Notes under the pieces: generated by a model | Told to the model about the DNA's origin: nothing | What the model saw: only the letters and a program-made list of their open reading frames with translations | Databases searched by the model: none | NCBI RefSeq assembly: GCF_003865095.1 | Contig: NZ_BHYK01000002.1 | Span: 1 to 64,000, forward strand | DNA length: 64,000 nucleotides | DNA from: Clostridium tagluense | GTDB lineage: Bacteria; Bacillota; Clostridia; Clostridiales; Clostridiaceae | Direction of reading: 5' to 3' | Shown here: piece after piece, positions 53,298 through 62,100 of the stretch | Position numbering within the stretch: the stretch's first letter is position 1 | Layout: each line of letters opens with the position of its first letter | Made by a program: the position numbers and the translations under genes

Positions 53298-54680
53298 ACT
53301 ATAAATGAGCGAAAACGTCTCCATTAATTCCCATAAAACAAAAAAAGAAAAACATATATGCATTCTCCTGTTATAATTAAGTCACTACACAAAACATAAC
53401 TAAGGAGAAAACATAAATGTTTAACAACTCAATTGTAACAAAATCATCGGCAATATACAAATTTTTAATTGAATTAAAAATAACTCTTTATCTCACAACG
53501 CCTCAAATTCATCATCTGATATTATTTATAAATTCTATGGTGACAAAAGGCTACTGTGGAAAAGTAACTGACGTTTCAGATTTTATGCCGGTTAGGCATA
53601 GGACTAATATTGGAAAGTTTTTATCGGAGAGTCCATGGGACGAAGACTTCGTTGAAAAAGCTCTAAAAAAACGTGTGCTTATGAGAATATGGGAGATGTC
53701 TAAAACAACTGGAAGTCCTATTTATATTGTAATAGATGACACTATTTCAGAGAAGACTGTGCCCTCGTCAAAGGCAAAGAAACCTACTGAAAAATGTGGA
53801 TTCCACCATTCTCATTTAAAAGGTAAAACAGTTTATGGTCATCAATTAGTTACAGTTATGTTATTGTGCGATACTCTTGTGCTGCCATATACTATGGCGA
53901 TATACAACAAAGAAAATATGAGTAAAATCCAAATGGCAATTCAGTTTATAAAATCCTTACCCCAACCAGTAAGTAAAGGTTATGTTTTATGTGATAGTTG
54001 GTATAGTAATAAAAAATTGTTTGCTGTTTCCAAAGAGTCAGGCTACGCCTATATTGGTGGCCTAAGAACAAATAGAGTAATATATCCAAAAGGTCGTGAA
54101 AAACTTGGAATTAAGCTTAACCATATGTGCGAGATATTAACTAAGGATGATGTTGACCTAGTCAAAGTCGGCAATAATGAATATTATGTCTACACATATA
54201 GGGGCAAACTTAATGACGCCAAGGATTCTTTGATAGCCCTTTGTTGGCCTAAGGAAGCTCTTTTCAAGCCTGGTTGTTTAAGAGCATTCATAAGTCTAGA
54301 TACAATTATTACAACTGAAGAACTTCTAAATCACTATAAACATAGATGGCCAATTGAAACCTTCTTCAGAGAAACTAAAAAACATCTTGGTTTAAATCAT
54401 TATCAAGTAAGAAGTAATCGTAGTATTAATAGATACTTCTTGTTACTAATGATTACTTACGTATACTGTGAATTAGAGGTAAGTAATGGTACGTTGAATT
54501 TCAACGTTGGAATTAAAAGCGCAAGGAACCAATCTCAGAAGGAACGAGTGTCTTGGATTTTTAAACAAGCCGAATTAGGAACTCCTCTTGAAGCTATCTT
54601 TAAAACATTAAAGATAGCTTAGGATAGTTGACATTGATTTTAAATGGAATAATATGTTAGTAAATTCGCTCATTTATAGT
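53298..54680. mobile_element. Insertion sequence, IS4-superfamily, intact
   Basis: A 1383-bp element bounded by perfect 16-bp inverted repeats (ACTATAAATGAGCGAA at 53298-53313; its complement at 54665-54680) and flanked by ACAA on both sides (53294-53297 and 54681-54684), a 4-bp target duplication. One transposase gene fills it. Matching ends and an open frame mean it is recent and probably active. Confidence 0.9.
53417..54622 (+). CDS. IS4-superfamily DDE transposase
   Basis: A 401-residue transposase. Catalytic acids appear in YIVIDDTIS, VLCDSWYSNKKLF and the Glu of HYKHRWPIETFFRETKKHLGL; the last fits the Y-(2)-R-(3)-E-(6)-K signature of the IS4 superfamily exactly. Length, end repeats and a 4-bp duplication resemble the IS701 group. 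AAGGAG precedes the ATG. No frameshift is visible. Confidence 0.9.
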   Translation: MFNNSIVTKSSAIYKFLIELKITLYLTTPQIHHLILFINSMVTKGYCGKVTDVSDFMPVRHRTNIGKFLSESPWDEDFVEKALKKRVLMRIWEMSKTTGSPIYIVIDDTISEKTVPSSKAKKPTEKCGFHHSHLKGKTVYGHQLVTVMLLCDTLVLPYTMAIYNKENMSKIQMAIQFIKSLPQPVSKGYVLCDSWYSNKKLFAVSKESGYAYIGGLRTNRVIYPKGREKLGIKLNHMCEILTKDDVDLVKVGNNEYYVYTYRGKLNDAKDSLIALCWPKEALFKPGCLRAFISLDTIITTEELLNHYKHRWPIETFFRETKKHLGLNHYQVRSNRSINRYFLLLMITYVYCELEVSNGTLNFNVGIKSARNQSQKERVSWIFKQAELGTPLEAIFKTLKIA

Positions 54681-54747
54681 ACAAATATAAATAATAAATT
54701 TATTGCAAGACTATGCAAACTGAACCTAATATGGTAAAATGTTTCAA

Positions 54748-54774
54748 ATGGTGAGTGTGCCTATGTACACCTAG
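54748..54774 (+). CDS. Possible 8-codon leader peptide before MFS remnant
   Basis: ATG GTG AGT GTG CCT ATG TAC ACC TAG reads MVSVPMYT. The coding stretch forms one arm of a stem (TGTGCC 54756-54761 with GGCACA 54776-54781), and a terminator follows at 54819. This layout resembles translational or transcriptional attenuators of drug-resistance genes, but no clear ribosome binding site is seen. Confidence 0.25.
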   Translation: MVSVPMYT

Positions 54775-54818
54775 CGGCACAGGGGAAAGTTATCCTACAC
54801 GTATAGCTATAAGTTAAG

Positions 54819-54861
54819 CCTTGCGGAGTCACTTCTAAGTGATTCTTTGCGGGTTTTTTTT
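54819..54861 (+). terminator. Terminator in leader of MFS remnant
   Basis: GAGTCACTT and AAGTGATTC pair around a 2-nt gap, extended by CC/GG outside, followed by eight T. It immediately precedes the MFS fragment, so it is either its leader attenuator or the end of another transcript. Confidence 0.65.
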
Positions 54862-55344
54862 ATTTTTTATAGAACAGCGTTTTTTTACTACCAACCATAC
54901 ATGGAGGCAGTGAAGATACCTGTAAGATATTTTGGGATAATATTTTTCCTATTTAATATAACTGCAGCCTTTGCTTCAAAGCGAAGTCACTGGATTATGG
55001 ATAAAACTAAACCTAAAACCTTAACTTTTATGGCTCTTTTAATGATAATATCCTTTGTACTTATGGGTGCAGTAAAAGTGTGGTTTGGCGTTTTTGCAAT
55101 ATTATTTCAACAGGTTGCAAGGGGGATATATAGGCCGGTTACCACTAAATATTTGAATAAACACATACCCTCTGACAAAAGAGCAACGGTGCTTTCCTTC
55201 CAAAGTTTAGCTTGTAATTTGTCAGTAGCCATAGCCTTTCCGCTAATGGGAGTAGCTATGATCATATTAACTGTGTTTACTATGAAGTATATGAAGGCGA
55301 GGCTAGGGCTTAAACAAAATGTACAGGAAGGAAATGAATGTTGA
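54847..55344 (+). pseudogene. Truncated MFS transporter
   Basis: From about 54870 the frame encodes MFS-type sequence (FFYYQPYMEAVKIPVRYFG, LTFMALLMIISFVLMGAV, YLNKHIPSDKRATVLSFQSL), the C-terminal half of a drug-efflux-like transporter. The N-terminal half is missing and the frame instead begins inside a terminator. A second deletion seems to have removed a helix near the end (FPLMGV runs straight into AMIILTVF). It cannot make a functional transporter. Confidence 0.75.
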
Positions 55345-55402
55345 TAAGGAAGAACAATTTACCTACTTCATTTGATTTTAAGCAAGTTCTTATTCAAAGT
55401 AT

Positions 55403-55440
55403 AAATCCCCAGCATCATTTTTTGGTGTAGGGGATTTTTG
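55403..55440 (+). terminator. Terminator after MFS remnant
   Basis: AAATCCCC and GGGGATTTTT flank an inner imperfect stem. The following GCAGCACAGCAGGTGATAG resembles the right end of the intergenic repeat family (13132, 29910). Confidence 0.7.
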
Positions 55441-55518
55441 AATATACTATTGCAGCACAGCAGGTGATAGTTTAATATGCATCATCAAATATGAGTAAAT
55501 TGATTTCTTGTAATAATA

Positions 55519-55549
55519 AGATGCCACTTGCCACGTGGATGGCATCTTT
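55519..55549. repeat. GCCAC palindromic repeat, copy 6
   Basis: AAGATGCCACTTGCCACGTG and its partner GATGGCATCTT form a near-perfect palindrome. It touches the stop codon of the minus-strand DUF11 gene and can act as its terminator. Confidence 0.75.
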
Positions 55550-58500
55550 TTAAATAGGGTCAATATTTAACACAGTTTTTTGAGGAAAAGGAGAAGTTTT
55601 AGAACGGGTAGTTATAACAAAGTCGTACCGTGTTCCCAGTTGTGATTTTATTGGTATAGTTGCAGTAATTGTTATTGTTTTAATAGTTTCTGGGGCCACA
55701 TTTTTCAGTATTTCTAAGTCAGCAGAATAAGCAGTGTTAGCTAGAATATCTGCAATTTTAGTATTGTTTATGCTAAGTGTATAGGGAAGGGCTACTGGCT
55801 TAATTTCTAAAGTATAATCATCATATCCTCCACCAGTATTTTGAAAAACATTTATTATTGTTGCTATATATCCTGGTTTGGTTACCTGAAAAGAGGTTGA
55901 ATCGTCTATCTTATTATAAGACATCGGTAAAAGGGATACTCCAGGAGATAAACTAAGGGCAATTGCATTGCTCTTCTCACCGCTATATAGTTTTGTAGAA
56001 ATATCATTATAATATTGCACCGCCGCTGCCTGAGTTGTTATGGCAATGCCTGATTTAAGATTGGATAATGGAGCTACTGTAAAAGAAATTAGTCCTGAAA
56101 CACCCTTATCTAAACTTGGTATTAACATAACTATTTTTTTATTCACACTATCATAGCTTGCTGTGCATAGCAGTGTGGTATTAATAGAAGTAAAGGGAAA
56201 ATTGCTGCTTAACGGTATATCAACTTTACCATTCACTAAAGCAATAGAGCTATTATTAGAAAATACTAAAGTAAATTGAATAATGGAATTAGTATTTATT
56301 GGTCCACTTTGGTTATATATTATAGAGGTAGTAAGATCCTTGGCACTTAAATTTAGAACTATATTAGGGTGATTTATTGTCACAGAAAGATTTTTACTTA
56401 TGGTAAGGTAAGATCCACTTAACTTTTGTTTATATAGAACTTGATAATTGTTTGTCTGCACTGAGGTTGTAACTCCAATGGATTTATTAGAATTTGTGAT
56501 TTTACAATTTAAAATATAGGTTAATGTTTTTGCATCTTTTAGTGCATCTATAAATCCTTCGCTAGGAAAGGTCACTGAATTTCCTGATACAGTGGGTGTT
56601 ATCACTATACCATTTCTGTAGGCGGGTCCTGTATAAATCTGCCCACCGCTTGGCAAGATATCTTTTACGTAAGCATCATAAACTACAGTTCCTTGTGGAA
56701 TGGTCACTGTAATAGTATAGGTAATAGTAGAATTAACCTTAAATAGAGAGGAATTATTTGATTTTGTTAAGATAATATTGGGAGAATATATTGTAACTGA
56801 AGCACTTTTATTCTGATTGGTATATTGATAGCTCAATGGATTATCTAGCTGAGAATAGGGATTGGTATTTGCTGCTGTAGTTAGGATAGTAAGGCCTGGT
56901 GCAAGAGTATTATTTATAGTTACACTATAATTTAATGTTAAGATTTGTCCAGGAGCCAATTTATCTATATTTAATTGTATTCCTTTTTCATCAATATAGG
57001 GATTTCTATAGCTCCCTGTTCCAGTAACATTAATAGAACTTTGATTAACGGTAAACCACTCAGATAAGCTGTCGCTTAGCTGAAAATTAAAGGCGTCAGT
57101 TTCTGTTCCTAAAGTATTAGTATTTGTTATCTTAACAGTGTATGAATAAATCTCTCCAGCCTTTACCCCAGATGAATTTATTCCGGTGATAGATTTTGTA
57201 AGTTGTATATTTGGAATCCCTATATTTATCAAAACTTGTGTTCTTGCGCTATAGCCAAATCCATCTGTATTACTTCCACTAAGCTTAAATAAATTATTAT
57301 TTTGACTTGATGACCCAAGTATGAATATTGGAACTTTAAAAGTAATTGTACTCAAAGATTTTCCAGGAATATCTCCGTAATTAAAGTCCACCCCATGGGG
57401 CTCAATTAATTGTGGGGAAAGTCCATAAGGTTTATATCCAGTATAGGTATATATAAGTCCATCAATAGGGTCCGCAGAAAGCGGGAAAAAATCATCTAAA
57501 TAGACTTGTTTTTGAATTGCAGATAAGGTGCTGGCATCGTAAGTTAATTTATATTCTGCAAAATCACCGGGAGCCAGAGCATTAAAAGTTTTTGCAGTGC
57601 CATTTTCATAGTATCCTTTTAAAAAAGTTTTTGTTATTTTCCCAAGGCCAATACTAGAGCTTGCAGAGGCACTATCTGTAACTATAATTAAAAGTTGAAT
57701 CAATGTTCCAGAAATACTTGCAATAGACACAAAGCTATCAAAAGCTACCACTGGTAATGGGATAGAACCAATCAACTTATATCTATAATAACTATCCACT
57801 TTAGCATTTATGGTCACAGTATTTTGAGAGTTTCTCATAGCCAATGGAAAATTATAAATTAATTCATAACCTTTTAGGGTTGGATTATCAATTACAGATG
57901 TAGGAGTTACAGAACTTGAAACAAAGCTAATTCCATCTGGTAGTATATATTTAACAGAAATATTTTGAATATCATAATATTGACATACAGAGTATACATA
58001 ACTATATTGAATACTTTGAAGTACATCGGTGGTAACTTTATTAACTGTTGTAGTAATAATTAGATCCATTGCATAAAAAGTTACACTATTCTCTACAATA
58101 TCTTCTGATGAAGCCATATTGACAATAAGCTTAAAGGCAGTACCATGATAAATTAGATTTCCGGTATTATTATTATATTTATTCCATGCTGCATAATTAA
58201 AGCTCACTGAAGTATTACTACCTACTGACAATGCTATTGCACCAAAATAAATTTGAGTATATAATTTGTCATTAATAAGAACTGTACTAATAGTGGGATT
58301 TTTTAAAAGATTAGCATCTGTGCCAGAACTAGATATATTACCTATATATCTTATTCCATCTGGAATAAGTATATTTATATTTACAAGAGACGAACTAATA
58401 GTGTTATTAACGAAAGTGTTATTTGCTGTATAAACTTTAGAATAGTCATTTAATAAGACTGTAGTTCCTGCTCCTTTTAATACTTTCCCAGAAGTCCCAA

Positions 58501-58960
58501 TTGAGCATGAAAATCTTACGGCCTTAAAACTCATGATAACTCCATTAGTAATCCTCTGATTTCCAATATCGTAATTTCCCCTAGGCATTGTGTCTACCTG
58601 ACAAGTTACAGTAAATCCATTGAAAATATATCCAAAGGGAATGGTTGTTCCACTTTTAAATTTTGTGCCTGCCTTTACAGTAACATTAAAAGAATAACTA
58701 ATCTCTAAAGGAGCTAAGTCCTTTAAATTTATCCAGGAATAAGAATAACCACCGTCAGAATTTTTTACTGAGGATGTTATGCTTTGGGTGGCAGTACTTA
58801 CAGTCATTCCATCTGGTGTAGTTATAAATATACTTAAATTATATAATTTTATACTTGAGCTGAGATTCTTAATACTTATTATAAAATTGGTTGTCCCACC
58901 TAAAATAAGTGGAACATTTTCTGTTTTATCTATAGAAACATTTAAAATGTCTGAAGTCAT
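55550..58960 (-). CDS. DUF11-repeat protein 1 (1136 residues)
   Basis: A large beta-rich protein made of Ig-like DUF11-type repeats. The clearest start ILTKSNNSSLFKVNSTITYTITV and IQLTKSITGINSSGVKAGEIYSYTVKI, each followed by a middle block like NTLGTETDAFNFQLSD. It is very rich in Ser, Thr, Asn and Ile and lacks Cys clusters. There is no signal peptide, membrane anchor or LPXTG, so ordinary Sec export is not indicated; deposition on the spore is an alternative. AAGGAGAGATATT precedes the ATG. Divergent from an even larger paralogue. Confidence 0.8.
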   Translation of the reverse strand: MTSDILNVSIDKTENVPLILGGTTNFIISIKNLSSSIKLYNLSIFITTPDGMTVSTATQSITSSVKNSDGGYSYSWINLKDLAPLEISYSFNVTVKAGTKFKSGTTIPFGYIFNGFTVTCQVDTMPRGNYDIGNQRITNGVIMSFKAVRFSCSIGTSGKVLKGAGTTVLLNDYSKVYTANNTFVNNTISSSLVNINILIPDGIRYIGNISSSGTDANLLKNPTISTVLINDKLYTQIYFGAIALSVGSNTSVSFNYAAWNKYNNNTGNLIYHGTAFKLIVNMASSEDIVENSVTFYAMDLIITTTVNKVTTDVLQSIQYSYVYSVCQYYDIQNISVKYILPDGISFVSSSVTPTSVIDNPTLKGYELIYNFPLAMRNSQNTVTINAKVDSYYRYKLIGSIPLPVVAFDSFVSIASISGTLIQLLIIVTDSASASSSIGLGKITKTFLKGYYENGTAKTFNALAPGDFAEYKLTYDASTLSAIQKQVYLDDFFPLSADPIDGLIYTYTGYKPYGLSPQLIEPHGVDFNYGDIPGKSLSTITFKVPIFILGSSSQNNNLFKLSGSNTDGFGYSARTQVLINIGIPNIQLTKSITGINSSGVKAGEIYSYTVKITNTNTLGTETDAFNFQLSDSLSEWFTVNQSSINVTGTGSYRNPYIDEKGIQLNIDKLAPGQILTLNYSVTINNTLAPGLTILTTAANTNPYSQLDNPLSYQYTNQNKSASVTIYSPNIILTKSNNSSLFKVNSTITYTITVTIPQGTVVYDAYVKDILPSGGQIYTGPAYRNGIVITPTVSGNSVTFPSEGFIDALKDAKTLTYILNCKITNSNKSIGVTTSVQTNNYQVLYKQKLSGSYLTISKNLSVTINHPNIVLNLSAKDLTTSIIYNQSGPINTNSIIQFTLVFSNNSSIALVNGKVDIPLSSNFPFTSINTTLLCTASYDSVNKKIVMLIPSLDKGVSGLISFTVAPLSNLKSGIAITTQAAAVQYYNDISTKLYSGEKSNAIALSLSPGVSLLPMSYNKIDDSTSFQVTKPGYIATIINVFQNTGGGYDDYTLEIKPVALPYTLSINNTKIADILANTAYSADLEILKNVAPETIKTITITATIPIKSQLGTRYDFVITTRSKTSPFPQKTVLNIDPI

Positions 58961-59049
58961 AATATCTCTCCTTAATTGTATAATACTCTTAGCTTACATA
59001 TAATATATTCTGAGATGTTAGTTACTGTTCAAGATTTTTCTTTCATGTA

Positions 59050-59076
59050 ACTATTTAAACAAGTCTTCATAAAATA
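59050..59076 (+). promoter_or_regulatory. Sigma-K/E-like promoter for DUF11 protein 2
   Basis: AC (59050-59051), 16 bases, then CATAAAATA (59068-59076), a full match to AC-N16-CATANNNTA, about 75 bases before the start codon. Confidence 0.6.
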
Positions 59077-59152
59077 GTATTGAGTAAATAGAAACTATTC
59101 AATATTATTTATCATGATTTTATTGCAATGATAATAGAGGAGGCTAACCAAA

Positions 59153-62100
59153 TTGTCACTAATCAACCGTTTCTCAGCCATTGATAAGGCCATTATAAAT
59201 GCTACTGGTAATAGCTTAGTAATTTGCGGTGACTCATCAACTATAGATGATAATACCTCAGATATGATAACTGTTGCTGGTACCACTACAAGAAATTGGG
59301 CTTCTGCAGGTAGTTCTTCGAATATAAGTATACTTGAAAATAGCACCATACTTTATGCAGAATTAATATGGTATTCTACTGTAAAATCTGATGTTCCAGG
59401 CTCTTTAGATTTGAGAAGTATACAAGATAACCCTATAACCTTTATTACTCCACTGGGGGTAAATCAGATTTCTCCACAAAACACAGATAGCTTTACAGAT
59501 GCATCGGGTAATATAGATAGATTTAGAAGTACAGATGTAACAAATATAATTAAAACTTCTTTAGGTGGAATCTATACTGTTTCAGCTGTTCCAACTAGTA
59601 TTCCAGCTACAGGTTTATCCTCTACTAGGGCCGGTTGGACATTAACGGTCATTTACCGAAATGATGTTTTTAATCCTAAGAAAATACTTTTTTTATCTGG
59701 TATAGGACCTGCTACTAACAGTACTCCCCTTCAAACAACCATTACAGGATTTAGCACTTCTAGCGATGAAAGTGACCTCAAGGGTAATATAATTTTTGCT
59801 TGTGCTAATGGACAGCCACTTAATGGAGTAGAAATTTTGAAAATAGGTCCATCCTTCGCCAATTTAACAATAGAGGGAAATCTTGTTGGCGTACCAAATC
59901 CTAATCCGGGAACTGCTCCAAATAATCCTTATAATAGCTTTTTTCCAGGACAAATTAATGTCTGTAATCCACTAGATCCCAATGTGGGACTCATAAATAT
60001 TAGTGGTACGAATGGTACTGTAAATCATGATGGATTTGTTCCAACCCAAGTAACAGGAGCAAGAAATAAGTGGGATTTAACAAATATAAACTTTAGTAAT
60101 TCATTAGTTACAAATCAGAATCAGTTAGCAATTCAATTATCGGAAAGTGGAACTATTGATGGTGTTATGATTCTTGAGGCGGGCACATCTGTTAATGCAG
60201 TAGCTCCTGATATTACCGTTGATTTTAATGTTTTTGATCCCGATGACCATACCTCCAATAAAGTTTTAGTTGGAGAGCAACTAGTATATTCAGCTAAGAT
60301 TAAAAATAGTGGTAAGATTGCTGCAGATAACTTCATTTTTTCAACAATATTAGACCCTAGTTGCTCTTATATTCCAAACTCACTCACAGTGAATGGAGTA
60401 GAAATTCCTGGAGCTAATGTAACACTTGGTGTTAATCTAGGCACTATTGAACCAACTGGAGTTGCAAATGTTCTTTTTTCAGTAAGAGTAAATTCACTAC
60501 CACTAAGTAAAACTATAAATGGGTTTATAGACTATCAATATTCATTTGTCTCTGGCTCTGGTTCACCTTCCACAACAAATTATGGAACCTCAAAAATTAT
60601 AACTATAAATGCAAATACAGCCCTACTGTCTGTAATAAAAACTGCTTCTTCTCAAACTTCTTTAGTGGGAGGAAGAATAAATTATACTGTAGATATAAAA
60701 AATATTGGTACTGTTCTTGCATCAAAAGTTATATTTCAAGACGTTGTCAGCAAATACTGCTCTTTTGTTATAGGCACAGTATCTATAGATGGAATTTTAA
60801 ATCCAACCTTAGATCCTAGCAGTGGATTCACACTTCCTGATATGCCTGTTAATGGTTCTATAAATATAATGTTTTCAGTAGATATTATATCCTTACCTCC
60901 ATCAACAGTAGTTAATAATGAAACTAAAGTTACTTTTGATTTTGGTAATTATGCTAATGATTTTCTTATAACAAAAACTATATTAAGTAATATATTGCCA
61001 ATTCAAATTCAATTTATAGATATTGTTGGTAAAAGATGCAATAGTAATGATTATCCCAATATAGGCGATACTGTTAGCTACAACTTAAATTTAACCAATA
61101 TAGGAAATATACCAGCTACAAATGTAGAAGTAGTTGAACCTCCTGTATATGGTCAAACCTTTGTAACTGGCACAGTTAAGATAAATGGTATTCCAAAGCC
61201 TGCACTAAATCCGTTCACGGGCTTTGTAATAGATTCAATCCTCCCAATGCAATCAGATGATATCGAGTATGATATGCTAGTAAATGCTATAAATCCAAAT
61301 AAAGTTATAGAAAATATTGCTCAAATACCCTTTAAGTATCAAGTTCAACCAGGATCACCGGAGATAACTTCGGAAAAAGATTCTAATAAAGTAATTACAA
61401 TTAGCAATTTCGTTCAAATAAACATTTCAGAAACAGTGGATAAACCTTATGCCACCGTAGGTGATATCCTCTATTACTCAGTAGAATTAACTAATGCAGG
61501 AAATATAGATGCTACTAATACTATTTTTCTATCTACAATACAAAATGGAAGCACTTTTATTCCCAATACAGTTGCTATAAATGGAGTTATCCAAACTGGT
61601 TTAAATCCAAATACTGGTTTTAGTGTAGGAACAATTTGTCCTAATAACACCGTTGTTGTAACCTACCAAGCAAGAGTTATTAACGTGCCTACCCCTAATA
61701 TTATCATTAATTATTCTGAGCTTATTTATTCTTATTTACCAGACCCAAATGGTAGTAGTATCACTACTACAGCCACCAGCAATTCTGTACAAACCGTAAT
61801 AAACATTATGAGCTTTACCTTTACAAAAACAGTAAACAAAGCTTATGCAGTGGTGGGAGATTTCATGACTTACTCCACCTTTATTGTAAACACGGGGAAT
61901 GTAGCCTTAAGAAATGTTAAATTTGGAGACGAACTATCCTTTTATTTAAAATTCTATCCAGAGACAGTTTTTATAAACGGAATTAACTATCCGGGTTATG
62001 ACGTTAGAACTGGTTTTATTGTTGGTGATTTAAATCCAGGAGATACTTTTAGAATATCCTTTGGCGTCAGCGTAAATGCAGTTCCTCCTGCAGGTTTTAT

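Noticed and set aside
54748-54861. Fluoride, guanidine or c-di-GMP riboswitch before the MFS remnant
   Set aside because: None of the conserved core sequences of these classes that I can recall is present; only a mini-ORF, a stem and a terminator can be supported.
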